49,739 nt of DNA, taken from assembly GCF_020179405.1 (NCBI RefSeq), contig NZ_JAICBZ010000019.1, positions 2,356-52,094 on the forward strand, read 5' to 3'. The stretch is from Xinfangfangia pollutisoli. Lineage in GTDB: Bacteria > Pseudomonadota > Alphaproteobacteria > Rhodobacterales > Rhodobacteraceae. Under the pieces are notes generated by a model. The model saw nothing but the letters and a program-made list of their open reading frames with translations, did no database searches and had not been told where the DNA came from. Made by a program: the position numbers and the translations under genes. This document shows positions 27,253-35,681 of the stretch, in pieces; position 1 is the stretch's first letter; each line of letters starts with the position of its first letter.

Positions 27253-28976
27253 CCGCCGGGCCCGACCACCAGCGTATTGACCGGCGAGGAGACCGGGGTC
27301 AGGAAGGCGGCCGAGGCCGCCAGCGCCACGGTCATCGCGAAAGGATAGGGCGACAGGCCCAGTTCCGCCGCCAGAGCCAGCGCAATGGGCCCCATCAGCA
27401 CCGCCGTCGCCGTGTTCGAGATGAACAGGCCCAACAGCGTGGTGGCCAGAAACAGCACCGCCAGCGCCAGCCGCGGCGCCGCCTCGCCGATCAGGCCGCG
27501 CAGCGCCTCGGCCGCCAGATCGACGCCGCCGGTCTTTTGCAGCGCCAGCGAGAAGGGCAGCATGCCGATGATCAGCACCAGGCTTTGCCAATGGATAGAC
27601 CGATAGGCGGCCGGCATGTCGACGCAGCCGAACAGCCCCATCAGCAGGCAGCCGATCAGCGCCGCCAGCACATTGGGCACGATCCCGGTGATCATCAGCG
27701 CCACCACCAGAAGAAGGATCGCAATCGCCGGCAGGGCGCGCGCGGGGGCTTCCAGCAGGTCGTCCACCTCGCCCGGCAGGGCCAGCACGACCAGATCGCG
27801 CTGATGCTGCAGGCGGCGGATCCGCGCCCAGGGCCCGACCGCCAGCAGCACATCGCCGCCGCGCAGCACCGTCTGGGCATCGACATCGCCCAAGGGCGCG
27901 CTGTCGCGGCGCAGCCCCACCACCGCCAGCCCATGCACGCTGCGGAATTGCGACTGCGCCAGGCTGCGCCCCACCAGCGCCGAGCCGGGCGGCACGATCA
28001 GCTCGGCCATGCCGATGTCCTGTGCCTGATCGGTGAAATAGCGCCCCGAGATCGGCCGGCGCTGCAAGCCGTGGCGGCGGCAGAAATCGCCGATGTCCAG
28101 CCCGGGGCCGAACATGTCCAGAAGCAGCGTGTCGCCGGGCTGCAGCACCGTCTCGGCGCGCGGCTGGATCAGCCGCCTTCCATAGGGGGCCGCCCGCTCG
28201 ATCCCCAGGATGTTGATCCCCGCCGTCGCGCGCAGATCCAGCTGGTCCAGCCGCTGGCCGGCAAAGCCCGAGCCGGGCGCCAGATGCAGCCGAAACTCGC
28301 GCCCCGCCAGGCCATAGCTGGCGATCCAATCCGCCAGCCGCGGCCGGGCCGACCGGGCCGCCGGGGCCCTGGCCGCCAGCCAGCGACGGGCGATCAGCAT
28401 ATAGCCGATGCCCAGGATCAGGATCGCCAGCCCGAACGGGGTGAAATCGAAGAAGCCAAAGCCCTGAAACCCCTCACGCCGCATCAGCCCGTCCAGCACC
28501 AGATTGGGGGCGGTGGCGACCAGGGTCATCATCCCGCTGATCAGCGCCGCCGCCGACAAGGGCATCATCAGCCGCCCAGGCGCCGCGCCGATCTGTGCCG
28601 CGATGCGCAGCACGATCGGCAGAAAGATCGCCACGACGCCCGTCGAACTCATGAACGCGCCGATCCCGGCCACCGCGGCCATCAGAAAGACGATCAGCCG
28701 CGTCTCGGAGGCGCCGGCATGGCGCACCAGAAGATCGCCAGTGCCCTGCGCCACGCCGGTGCGCACCAGGGCCTCGCCCAGGACGAACAGAGCCGCGATC
28801 AGGATGACATTCGGATCGCTGAACCCGGCCAGCGTTTCCTCAAGCGTCAGCACACCGCTTAGCGGCAGGACCACCAGCGCCAGGATCGCCACCACATCCA
28901 TGCGCGGCCGGTTCAGCGCGAACATCGCCACCGCCGCGCCCAAAGCCGCAAGGACGATGCAAAGATCTGTCGACAT
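27147..28976 (-). CDS. SLC13/DASS-family permease with RCK_C domains
   Basis: Inner-membrane transporter of 609 residues. Two blocks of hydrophobic helices flank a soluble centre. The N-terminal block contains LEETLAGFSDPNVILIAALFVLGEAL and STGVVAIFLPIVLRIA, the second hairpin-loop motif of the family. The central residues about 205-385 hold two TrkA-C-like domains (EFRLHLAPGSGFAGQRLDQLDLRATAGINILGIER, then AELIVPPGSALVGRSL). The C-terminal block has FISNTATAVLMGPIALALA and FLTPVSSPVNTLVVGPGGYRF. Members move sulfate, dicarboxylates or related anions; the choice is open. The ATG at 28976 follows a GGAAAGGCAGGA stretch. Its 3' end overlaps the ABC gene by 106 bp. Confidence 0.9.
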   Translation of the reverse strand: MSTDLCIVLAALGAAVAMFALNRPRMDVVAILALVVLPLSGVLTLEETLAGFSDPNVILIAALFVLGEALVRTGVAQGTGDLLVRHAGASETRLIVFLMAAVAGIGAFMSSTGVVAIFLPIVLRIAAQIGAAPGRLMMPLSAAALISGMMTLVATAPNLVLDGLMRREGFQGFGFFDFTPFGLAILILGIGYMLIARRWLAARAPAARSARPRLADWIASYGLAGREFRLHLAPGSGFAGQRLDQLDLRATAGINILGIERAAPYGRRLIQPRAETVLQPGDTLLLDMFGPGLDIGDFCRRHGLQRRPISGRYFTDQAQDIGMAELIVPPGSALVGRSLAQSQFRSVHGLAVVGLRRDSAPLGDVDAQTVLRGGDVLLAVGPWARIRRLQHQRDLVVLALPGEVDDLLEAPARALPAIAILLLVVALMITGIVPNVLAALIGCLLMGLFGCVDMPAAYRSIHWQSLVLIIGMLPFSLALQKTGGVDLAAEALRGLIGEAAPRLALAVLFLATTLLGLFISNTATAVLMGPIALALAAELGLSPYPFAMTVALAASAAFLTPVSSPVNTLVVGPGGYRFWDFTRIGLPLVGIVLAVALVLVPVIFPFHPA

Positions 28977-29208
28977 TGTCCTGCCTTTCCAACGGTTTCG
29001 CGACAGGCCGCAGGGCCGCCTGGCCGATCCGGTCAAAGCATGGATCGCCCGTCGCCGTCAAACCTGGCCGCCCCGCGCGCCCGGCGTCAAGCAAGGCGCC
29101 CGCGCCCGAAGGCCCGCAGGACCGGGCTTCGGCCGGGCAAGAAGCGATCAAACGCGCAGGCCCCGCGGGGCGCGCGGGATGCGTCTGGATTTCGGCAAGT
29201 GGGGGAAG

Positions 29209-29285
29209 TGGCGGACCCGGAGCGATTCGAACGCCCGACCCTCAGATTCGTAGTCTGATGCTCTATCCAGCTGAGCTACGGGTCC
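29209..29285 (-). tRNA. tRNA-Arg (anticodon ACG)
   Basis: Complete 77-nt cloverleaf including an encoded CCA end. The acceptor stem GGACCCG pairs with CGGGTCC and is followed by discriminator G. The D arm GCTCAGCTGGATAGAGC, the anticodon loop CTACGAA with ACG, and the T loop TTCGAAT are all regular. The first anticodon base should be edited to inosine by TadA, so this tRNA reads CGU, CGC and CGA. Arginine CGC codons are very common in this GC-rich DNA. Confidence 0.97.
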
Positions 29286-29297
29286 GTCGTGGGGGGC

Positions 29298-29326
29298 GAT
29301 GTAGCGGTGCCTTCGGCGCTTTGCAA
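29298..29326 (-). promoter_or_regulatory. Promoter of tRNA-Arg
   Basis: On the minus strand, TTGCAA (29326-29321) and TACATC (29303-29298) are separated by exactly 17 bp. The -10 box ends 12 nt before the mature tRNA 5' end, as expected for a sigma-70-type stable RNA promoter. Confidence 0.65.
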
Positions 29327-29342
29327 GGGCCAATCGGCAGGT

Positions 29343-30803
29343 TTATGCATCAACCCCATTGCCGGCCATCACCGCGTCGCGCGGCAGGTGCAGGACGAAT
29401 TCGGTTCCGTCGGCATCGCTGCGCGACAGTTCCAGCCGCCCGCCATGGCCGCGCACCAGTTCGGCGGCGATGGCAAGGCCAAGCCCGGTGCCGCCCTTGC
29501 GCGCCCCGCCCTGGAAGGCCGCGAACAGATGCTCGCGCGCTTTCGCCGGCAGGCCCGGCCCGGAATCGCCGACCTTGATCCACCAGTCGGTCTCGTCCTC
29601 GCCGGCCGACACTTCGATCGTGCCCGGTTCCCCGGTGGCTTCCAGCGCCTGGCGGGCATTGCGGATCAGGTTCGACAGCACCCGGAACAATTGTTCGCGG
29701 TCGGCGCGGATCACCAGATTCGCCGGCACCTCGATCAGGCAGGTCACCGTGCCCACATCGGCCAGCCCCTCGGCCTCGGCCACTTCGCCGACCATCGGCG
29801 CCAGCGCGAAGCGCGACAGGCGGGGCGGCGGTTCCTCGGCCTTGCCGAAGGCCAGCGTCGCCTCGCACAGGTTCACTGCCCTTGTGATCGAGGCCACCAG
29901 CTTGGGCGCAGACCGTTTCACCGCCGGATCGGCGCTGCCTTCCAGACGGTCGGCGAACAGCTGGGCCGAGGTCAGGATGTTGCGCAGGTCATGGCTGATC
30001 TTCGCGACCGCGCCGCCCAGCTGCGCCAGCCGTTCCTTCTGCTTCAGGGCGCCGGTCAGCTGGGTCTGCATCGAGGCCAGCGCCTCTTCGGCCTGGCGCA
30101 GTTCCTCGACCGGAGAATCGGGGGCGATGACGCGGCGGGCATCTTCGGGCGCCTCGGCATAAAGCTGCATGTGCCGCACCACGCGGCGGATCGGCACCAC
30201 CATCAGCCGCTGCACCGCCACGAACAACAGCACCGCCGTCACCGCCGAAATCAGCGCCGACAGCATCAGGATGCGGCCGGCATAGGCCAGCATCGCCTTG
30301 CGCAGCGGCCGTGTTTCCAGCGTGACTTCGATCAGCTGGCCGCCTTCCTGCACCGGATTGCCGATCACCCGCACGATATGGTTCTCGGGCTCGGCCATCA
30401 CGACGATCGCATCCTTGATCAGCGTCCAGGGCCCGGCGGTGCGCAGGTCGTAATCCCCCGCGATCTGCCCCGGCACCGGCGAGGACAGAACCAGCTGGCG
30501 CACATCGTCGCGGCGCAGCACGATGTTGTAGACTTCGGCATTGCGCAGAAGCTCGGCCTCCAGCTCGGGGCTGATCATCTCGTCCGAGGCAAGCTGCACC
30601 AGCGCCGCGATCTGCGCCTGTTTCAGCTTCTCAAGCAGGAAATCGGCGCGGAACCGTGCGACCGAGGGCACGAAGATCAGCACTTCGGCCAGCATCAGGA
30701 AGGCCAGCGTCAGCAGCAGGAACCGGCCCGACAGGGTGCGGAAGAACGAGCCCCGGGCTTTCGCCCCGGCCGCATGCCGCGCGCTCTGATCGCTCTCCGC
30801 CAC
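29343..30803 (-). CDS. Membrane-bound sensor histidine kinase
   Basis: Two-component sensor of 486 residues. Transmembrane helices at about 27-47 and 177-200 enclose a periplasmic loop of some 130 residues with no recognised fold. A HAMP-like linker follows (PIRRVVRHMQLYAEAP). The phospho-acceptor is His271 in AKISHDLRNILTSAQLFADRL. The ATPase domain shows NLIRNARQAL, GDSGPGLP and GGTGLGLAIAAELV. The ISHDLRN H box places it near kinases that act on distant regulators. No response regulator is adjacent: tRNA-Arg lies downstream, and the oxidoreductase gene upstream begins 43 bp away. The ligand is unknown. Confidence 0.92.
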   Translation of the reverse strand: MAESDQSARHAAGAKARGSFFRTLSGRFLLLTLAFLMLAEVLIFVPSVARFRADFLLEKLKQAQIAALVQLASDEMISPELEAELLRNAEVYNIVLRRDDVRQLVLSSPVPGQIAGDYDLRTAGPWTLIKDAIVVMAEPENHIVRVIGNPVQEGGQLIEVTLETRPLRKAMLAYAGRILMLSALISAVTAVLLFVAVQRLMVVPIRRVVRHMQLYAEAPEDARRVIAPDSPVEELRQAEEALASMQTQLTGALKQKERLAQLGGAVAKISHDLRNILTSAQLFADRLEGSADPAVKRSAPKLVASITRAVNLCEATLAFGKAEEPPPRLSRFALAPMVGEVAEAEGLADVGTVTCLIEVPANLVIRADREQLFRVLSNLIRNARQALEATGEPGTIEVSAGEDETDWWIKVGDSGPGLPAKAREHLFAAFQGGARKGGTGLGLAIAAELVRGHGGRLELSRSDADGTEFVLHLPRDAVMAGNGVDA

Positions 30804-30845
30804 GTTGCGCCCTGTACCGCCCCCGGGCCCTGCGATGGTCTGCGG

Positions 30846-32261
30846 TCAGGGCAGCCAGCGCTGCACACCGCGAACCAACCGCCGGATCCAGGGATTACCA
30901 AACAGTTTCGCTGCAAAATAGGCGCCTGCGGCGCGTTTGGAAACCTCGGACAGGGTCGGATAGGGCAGGATCATGCCCGCCGGGGCGGAAAGACGCAGCC
31001 GGGCCGCCATCGCCAGCGCCCAGGGCGCGATCAGCTCGCCCGCAGAGGGGCCCAGAATGCTGACCCCGATCGGCCTGCCGCGCAGCACGATCAGCTTCAG
31101 CAGGCCCGTCTGCCCGGCCGCGCGCGCCCGGTCGTTCTGCGCCAGATCGCTGCGGATCACCTGGATCGCGCTGCCATGCAGGGTGCGCGCCTCGACCTCG
31201 GTCAGGCCGACCTGCGCCAGTTCGGGTTCGGTATAGGTCACCCGCGGAATATGGTGGCCGCGCGCCCGCGCCGGCAGGCCCAGCACCGCCTGGCGCACCA
31301 CCAGCCCGGCGTGATAGCCGGCCAGATGGGTGAACTGGCCCTGCCCCGCCGCATCGCCCACGGCATAGACCCGCCGGTTGCTGACCGAGCGCAGATGCGC
31401 ATCGACCAGCACCCCGCGCGTATCGAAGGCCACGCCCGCGGTTTCCAGCCCCAGATCCCCCAGCTCGGCCCGCCGGCCGGCGGCGATCAGCAGATGGCTG
31501 CCATTGACCCGCCGCCCATCGGCCAGAACCGCCCGCAGCGCGCCCTCGGCGCCTTCGACGCGGGCAACGGCCTGGCCCTCCAGCACCGTCACCCCCTCGT
31601 CGCGCAGGGCGCGCAGAAGCGGCGCGACCAGTTCCACATCCTCGCGGCCCAGCGCCCGGCCCGCCTCGATCACCGTCACCGCACAGCCCAACCGGCGATG
31701 GGCCTGCGCCATCTCAAGCCCGATCGGCCCGCCGCCCAGAACCAGCAGATGCGCGGGCGCGCTGCGCAGGGCGAAGATCGTCTCGTTGGTCAGATAGGGC
31801 ACGCCCTCCAGCCCCTCGATCGGCGGCAGCGCCGGGCGCGAGCCGGTGGCGATCACGAAGCGGCGGGCCTGCACCTTCTGCGGGCCGGCCTGCACCATGT
31901 CGGGGCCGATGAAGCGCGCCCAGGCGCGGATCACCGTGCAGCCCATCGCCTCGAACCTGTCCTGCCCGTCATGCGGGGCGATGGCGGCGATGGTGGCTGC
32001 GACATGGTCCTTGACCGCGGCGAAATCCACCTGCGGCGCCTGCGGCGCCACGCCGGCAAAGCCGCGGCGCTGCGCCTCGGCCGCGGCGGCGGCGGCCAGA
32101 AGCGCCTTCGCGGGCACGCAGCCGGAATTCAGGCAGTCGCCCCCCATCTCGGCCGCCTCGATCAGCACGACGCGGGCGCCCAGCTGCGCCGCGCCGGCCG
32201 CCACCGAAAGCCCGCCCGATCCCGCGCCGATGATGCAGATGTCGCAGCGAATCGCGGTCAT
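30846..32261 (-). CDS. FAD-dependent pyridine nucleotide-disulphide oxidoreductase (MerA/Lpd-like)
   Basis: Flavoprotein of 471 residues in the dihydrolipoamide dehydrogenase/mercuric reductase group. FAD motif IGAGSGGLSVAAGAAQLG (11-28), redox-active pair Cys43 and Cys48 in GGDCLNSGCVPAKAL, NAD(P)H motif VLGGGPIGLEMAQ, second FAD motif VYAVGDAAG, and a dimerisation domain with VTYTEPELAQVGLTE. The C-terminus PYPTLSEVSKRAAGAYF lacks the His-xxxx-Glu pair expected of true lipoamide dehydrogenase and the Cys pair of MerA, so the electron acceptor is unknown. It overlaps the TVP38/TMEM64 gene by ATGA. The pairing recurs in other bacteria, sometimes as a fusion (recalled). Confidence 0.88.
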   Translation of the reverse strand: MTAIRCDICIIGAGSGGLSVAAGAAQLGARVVLIEAAEMGGDCLNSGCVPAKALLAAAAAAEAQRRGFAGVAPQAPQVDFAAVKDHVAATIAAIAPHDGQDRFEAMGCTVIRAWARFIGPDMVQAGPQKVQARRFVIATGSRPALPPIEGLEGVPYLTNETIFALRSAPAHLLVLGGGPIGLEMAQAHRRLGCAVTVIEAGRALGREDVELVAPLLRALRDEGVTVLEGQAVARVEGAEGALRAVLADGRRVNGSHLLIAAGRRAELGDLGLETAGVAFDTRGVLVDAHLRSVSNRRVYAVGDAAGQGQFTHLAGYHAGLVVRQAVLGLPARARGHHIPRVTYTEPELAQVGLTEVEARTLHGSAIQVIRSDLAQNDRARAAGQTGLLKLIVLRGRPIGVSILGPSAGELIAPWALAMAARLRLSAPAGMILPYPTLSEVSKRAAGAYFAAKLFGNPWIRRLVRGVQRWLP

Positions 32262-32968
32262 TCGTCACCTACCGGGCGAAAGCGTTTGAACAGGATCGGC
32301 AGGGCCGCCAGCGCCGCCAGGCCCAGAAGCGGCCCCAGAATCGAGGGGGTGAAGATCAGGCCCAGATCGGGCGCTTCGCCCCGGGCAAAAAGATCGGAAA
32401 GCCCGGCCCCGACCGAGGTATAGACCAGGGCCCCGGGCAGAATGCCCAGATAGGTGGTCAGCGCGAAGCGCGACAGCCGGGTGCCGGTGAAGGCCGGCAG
32501 AAGATTGGCCAGGAAGAAGGGCACGACCGGCACCAGCCTCATCACAAACAACCAGGACCACTCATTGGCCCGCAGCCCGCGCAGCGCCTGCGCGACCGGG
32601 CCGCGCCTGTGCGCCAGGCGGCGGGCAAGATCGCCGCCCAGGCCTGCCCGCAGCGCCAGGAACAGCAGAACCGCTCCGCTGCCGGCCGCCAGGACATTGT
32701 AGACCGTGCCCGGACCCAGCCCGAACAGGAAACCACCCGTCAGGGTAAAGATCAGCGCCCCCGGAAGGGAAAGCGCGACGAAGGTCGCATAGGCCGCGAT
32801 GAAGGCCAGCGGCGCGGCGACGGGATGGGCGTCGCGAAAGGCCACAAGCGCGCCGCGGTGCCGGGAAAGCGTTGCGAAATCCAGCCCGCCCTGCAGCAGC
32901 AGCGCGGCGGCCAATGCGGCCACCAGAAGGATCAGCAGAGGCAGGCGTCTGATCGGCAGGCGGGGCAT
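32258..32968 (-). CDS. TVP38/TMEM64 (DedA-like SNARE-associated) membrane protein
   Basis: Inner-membrane protein of 236 residues from the ATG at 32968. An N-terminal helix (LPLLILLVAALAAALLL) is followed by the family core FVALSLPGALIFTLTGGFLFGLGPGTVYNVLAAGSGA and FVMRLVPVVPFFLANLLPAFTGTRLSRFALTTYLGILPGALVYTSVGAG, with about five to six helices. The FLxxRLxPxxPFxxxN segment is the VTT-domain hallmark. The family may move or flip lipids. An in-frame ATG at 33001 would add 11 residues but has no ribosome site. It is translationally coupled to the downstream oxidoreductase gene, which suggests a joint membrane redox or lipid role (inferred). Confidence 0.88.
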   Translation of the reverse strand: MPRLPIRRLPLLILLVAALAAALLLQGGLDFATLSRHRGALVAFRDAHPVAAPLAFIAAYATFVALSLPGALIFTLTGGFLFGLGPGTVYNVLAAGSGAVLLFLALRAGLGGDLARRLAHRRGPVAQALRGLRANEWSWLFVMRLVPVVPFFLANLLPAFTGTRLSRFALTTYLGILPGALVYTSVGAGLSDLFARGEAPDLGLIFTPSILGPLLGLAALAALPILFKRFRPVGDE

Positions 32969-33301
32969 CGGATCTTTCGGAACGGGCGGATACTGGGGCA
33001 CGGGTGATCCGGGACAAGCCTGGTCCCGGGCCTGGGCGGCGGGACCGATCGTATCGTCCAGAATGCTGCAAAGACGCCACAGAGCAAGCCCGGCTCACGC
33101 GAGGGTGATGCTACAGGGAAAATCCGCATGGGTCTTGCGGGTTTTGCGCGAGCCGATCCTTGGCCGCTGTGCAGAAATGTTGCACAACTGCCGCGGCTGA
33201 TGCGTTGACAGCGCGGCTGCAAGCCCCTAGAGAGCGGGCCTCAAGTTCCGAAGCCCTCGAATCCTTTCTCGGGTTCGGGCCCCGTCCGATGGAGAGCCGC
33301 G
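32969..33301. other. Divergent intergenic region upstream of rpmH
   Basis: About 330 bp without a gene between the TVP38/TMEM64 start and rpmH. It holds the rpmH promoter and an inverted repeat TGTGCA-N7-TGCACA (33168-33186) just upstream of the -35 box. I see no clear promoter for the leftward gene and no DnaA-box cluster. Confidence 0.6.
33205..33233 (+). promoter_or_regulatory. rpmH promoter
   Basis: Perfect -35 box TTGACA (33205-33210), 17-bp spacer, and -10 box TAGAGA (33228-33233). This is the strongest sigma-70-type promoter seen in the window and fits a ribosomal protein gene whose ATG is 69 bp beyond the -10 box. Confidence 0.8.
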
Positions 33302-33436
33302 ATGAAGCGCACTTACCAACCGTCCAACCTGGTCCGCAAGCGGCGCCATGGCTTCCGTGCGCGCATGGCCACCAAGGGCGGCCGTCTCGTGCTGGCCGCG
33401 CGCCGCGCCAAGGGCCGCAAGGTTCTGTCGGCCTGA
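33302..33436 (+). CDS. rpmH: 50S ribosomal protein L34
   Basis: Ribosomal protein of 44 residues and the usual L34 length. It begins [20 protein letters not shown] and ends GRKVLSA, with the near-invariant KRTxQPS start and the Arg/Lys-rich core that threads into 23S rRNA. GGAGAG precedes the ATG. It is followed after 35 bp by rnpA and then yidD, the universal order. The strong promoter upstream should drive all three genes. Confidence 0.98.
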   Translation: MKRTYQPSNLVRKRRHGFRARMATKGGRLVLAARRAKGRKVLSA

Positions 33437-33471
33437 TCTTCCTGTTCCCCCAAGCGGGGGAGGAGCGATGC

Positions 33472-33942
33472 ATGACGCCGCCGGTGGCACAGGGTGACAG
33501 GCATTCTGCCGAAGCGCCCAATGCGCCCCCGGCGGTTTCCGTTTGTCCGCCCGGCGCTGGGCTGCCGCCCGTGCCGGCGGTGCCCGATGGCCTGTCGACC
33601 CTGCAGAACCGGCCCGAGTTTCTGAAAGCCGCCTCGGCGCGGCGCCAGGGCGCGGGCTCGTTCCTGTTGCAGGCGCGCGACCGGCGCGACGGGCAGGCGG
33701 GGATGCGCGTGGGCTTCACCGCCTCGAAGAAGGTCGGCAATGCGGTGGCGCGCAACCGCGCCAAGCGCCGCCTACGGGCCATCGCGCGCGAGGTGCTGCC
33801 GACGCTGGGCCGCCCGGGCTGGGATTACGTGCTGGTCGCCCGGCCCGAGGCCACGATCGCCCGCCCCTTCGCCGATCTGCTGGCCGATCTGCAATTTGCC
33901 ATCGCTTCGGTGCATGCCGCGCCGAAAGGGGGCCGCAAGTGA
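33472..33942 (+). CDS. rnpA: Ribonuclease P protein component
   Basis: Protein subunit of RNase P, which trims tRNA 5' leaders together with the RNA subunit. It has 156 residues from the ATG at 33472, which follows GGGGGAGGAG. The RNR signature is [23 protein letters not shown], preceded by RVGFTASK. The homologous core begins near [20 protein letters not shown], so there is an extra N-terminal stretch of about 45 Pro/Ala-rich residues compared with the 110-120 residue family norm. No better internal start with a ribosome site is visible. It overlaps the yidD GTG start by 4 bp. Confidence 0.94.
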   Translation: MTPPVAQGDRHSAEAPNAPPAVSVCPPGAGLPPVPAVPDGLSTLQNRPEFLKAASARRQGAGSFLLQARDRRDGQAGMRVGFTASKKVGNAVARNRAKRRLRAIAREVLPTLGRPGWDYVLVARPEATIARPFADLLADLQFAIASVHAAPKGGRK

Positions 33943-34226
33943 CGCCGCTGGCCTTCGCCGTCTCGCTGCCCGTGCGCGCCTATCGGCTGCTGCTCAGCCC
34001 CTGGGTCGGCCATGGCTGCCGCTATCAGCCGACCTGCTCGGCCTATGCGATGGACGCGCTCGAGCGGCACGGCGCCGTGAAGGGCGGCTGGCTGGCCGCG
34101 CATCGGATCTGCCGCTGCCATCCCTGGGGCGGGCATGGCTATGACCCGGTGCCGGGCGCCGATCCCGCGCATGACCGGGGGCTGCGCAAGGATGGCGGGC
34201 CATGCACCGACAAGCCCGCCGGTTGA
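33939..34226 (+). CDS. yidD: Membrane protein insertion efficiency factor YidD
   Basis: Small membrane-associated protein of 95 residues that helps YidC-dependent insertion. The family pattern is complete: [31 protein letters not shown], then [18 protein letters not shown], with four conserved cysteines. The GTG start at 33939 overlaps the rnpA stop (GTGA) and has AAAGGGGGC upstream. In many relatives yidC follows directly; here a fluoride-channel gene follows, and yidC lies 13.5 kb away on the other strand. Confidence 0.94.
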   Translation: MTPLAFAVSLPVRAYRLLLSPWVGHGCRYQPTCSAYAMDALERHGAVKGGWLAAHRICRCHPWGGHGYDPVPGADPAHDRGLRKDGGPCTDKPAG

Positions 34227-34257
34227 CTCCGACCCGACCTCCCCGCATGAGGCGCCC

Positions 34258-34638
34258 ATGACCACGCATCCGCTTCTTCAGGTCGCCGCCGGCGGCGCGC
34301 TTGGCGCGTCCGCCCGCTACCTGACCAATATCGGCCTGGCGCGCCTGCTGGGCACCGGCTTTCCCTGGGGCACGCTGGCGGTCAATGTCCTGGGCGCCTT
34401 CGCCATGGGCTTTCTGGTCACCTTCCTGGCCCATAAGGACCTGAACCGCCTGGCCCCCTTGCTGATGACCGGCATCCTGGGCGGCTTCACCACCTTCTCG
34501 GCCTTTTCGCTGGACACGATCACGCTTTACGAACGCGGCCAGCCCGCGCTTGCCGCGGCCTATGTCGCGGGATCGGTCCTTCTTTCCCTTGGCGCCATCA
34601 CCCTGGCGCTTCACCTGTTCCGCGGGGTCTTCGCATGA
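34258..34638 (+). CDS. crcB: Fluoride ion channel FluC/CrcB
   Basis: Dual-topology inner-membrane fluoride channel subunit of 126 residues with four helices. Hallmarks: [33 protein letters not shown], and GILGGFTTFSAFSLDT, which carries the central Na+/F- pore residues. The ATG at 34258 was chosen because it begins the conserved segment (an upstream in-frame ATG overlaps yidD). I looked for a fluoride riboswitch in the 31-bp leader and found none. Its stop overlaps the rluC start (ATGA). Confidence 0.94.
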   Translation: MTTHPLLQVAAGGALGASARYLTNIGLARLLGTGFPWGTLAVNVLGAFAMGFLVTFLAHKDLNRLAPLLMTGILGGFTTFSAFSLDTITLYERGQPALAAAYVAGSVLLSLGAITLALHLFRGVFA

Positions 34639-35681
34639 GCGGCGTCCAGCTTCTGACCATCACCGAGGACGAGGGCGAACAGCGCCTCGACCGCTGGCTG
34701 AAACGCCGCTTCCCCCAGATCACCCAAGGGGCGGTGGAAAAGATGTGCCGCACCGGGCAGTTGCGGGTCGAGGGCGGGCGCGCCAAGGCCTCGGACCGGG
34801 TGGCCCCCGGCATGACCGTGCGTGTGCCGCCCCTGCCCGAGGGCGAGGCCCCCGCGCAGGAGCGCCCCAAGGGCATCAGCGCCGCGGATGAAAAGATGAT
34901 CCAGGCTGCCGTCCTGTGGAAGGACCAGCACATGATCGTCCTGAACAAGCCGGCGGGCCTGCCCAGCCAGGGCGGCTCGGGCCAGGGCGAGCGCCATGTC
35001 GACGGTTTGGCCGAGGCGCTGAGATTCGGCTACAAGGAAAAGCCCAAGCTGGTGCATCGGCTGGACAAGGACACCTCCGGGATCCTGATGCTGGCCCGCA
35101 CCGACCGGGTGGCCCGCGCCCTGTCCGAAGCGCTGCGCCACCGCGAGGCGCGCAAGATCTACTGGGCGGTCGTGGCCGGCGTGCCGAACCCGAAACAGGG
35201 CTCGATCAAGTTCTATCTGGAAAAGGCGCCCGGCCGGGGCCGCGGTGGCGAAGGCGAGAAGATGGTCTGCATCCATCCCGCCAAGGCCAAGGACCACCCC
35301 GAGGCCAAGCGCGCGCAGACCGATTTTTTCACGCTGTGGTTCCTGGGCAGCCGTCTGTCGTGGATGGCGCTGGAGCCGGTCACCGGCCGCACCCACCAGC
35401 TGCGCGCCCATATGGCCGAAATCGGCCATCCGATTCTGGGCGATGGCAAGTATGGCGGCGGCGGCTCGGACAATCAGGGCGATGGCTGGGGCGCGGCGAT
35501 CGGCGGCGAAGTGTCGAAGAAGCTGCATCTGCATGCCCGTTCGATCAGCATCGAGCATCCGGTCACCAAAGAGGTGATGACCTTCACCGCCCCCCTGCCC
35601 GACCATATGGCCCGCACCTGGAAGGCCCTGGACTGGAAGGAAGACGACGTGCCGGCCGACCCGTTCGAGGTGTTCAAGTGA
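34635..35681 (+). CDS. rluC: Ribosomal large-subunit pseudouridine synthase, RluC/RluD family
   Basis: RNA-modifying enzyme of 348 residues that makes pseudouridine in 23S rRNA. An N-terminal S4 domain (EQRLDRWLKRRFPQITQGAVEKMCRTGQLRVEGGRA) precedes the catalytic domain, with the nucleophile Asp144 in HRLDKDTSGILMLAR. Conserved VTGRTHQLRAHMAEIGHPILGD follows. A Gly-rich insert (PGRGRGGEGEK) sits near residue 195. The RluC assignment rather than RluD is by general resemblance. It is translationally coupled to crcB upstream and to the ATP12 gene downstream. Confidence 0.9.
   Translation: MSGVQLLTITEDEGEQRLDRWLKRRFPQITQGAVEKMCRTGQLRVEGGRAKASDRVAPGMTVRVPPLPEGEAPAQERPKGISAADEKMIQAAVLWKDQHMIVLNKPAGLPSQGGSGQGERHVDGLAEALRFGYKEKPKLVHRLDKDTSGILMLARTDRVARALSEALRHREARKIYWAVVAGVPNPKQGSIKFYLEKAPGRGRGGEGEKMVCIHPAKAKDHPEAKRAQTDFFTLWFLGSRLSWMALEPVTGRTHQLRAHMAEIGHPILGDGKYGGGGSDNQGDGWGAAIGGEVSKKLHLHARSISIEHPVTKEVMTFTAPLPDHMARTWKALDWKEDDVPADPFEVFK

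Noticed and set aside
27090-28862. 590-codon plus-strand frame
   Set aside because: It is antisense to the SLC13 gene, rich in Gln, His and Arg with no membrane pattern.
29148-29333. 61-codon frame containing PVAQLDRASDYESEGRAFESL
   Set aside because: This is the well-known false protein that arises from reading across tRNA-Arg.
30846-32261. Mercuric reductase (mer operon)
   Set aside because: There is no C-terminal cysteine pair, no heavy-metal-binding domain, and no merR/T/P neighbours.
33100-33301. Replication origin near rpmH
   Set aside because: Only one near-match DnaA box and no AT-rich unwinding region; dnaA, dnaN and hemE are absent nearby.
33160-33471. Upstream extension of the rnpA frame through rpmH
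   Set aside because: The stretch overlaps rpmH in another frame and has no homology to RNase P protein; the ATG at 33472 has a good ribosome site.
34227-34257. Fluoride riboswitch before crcB
   Set aside because: The 31-bp leader is too short and lacks the conserved crcB RNA motif.
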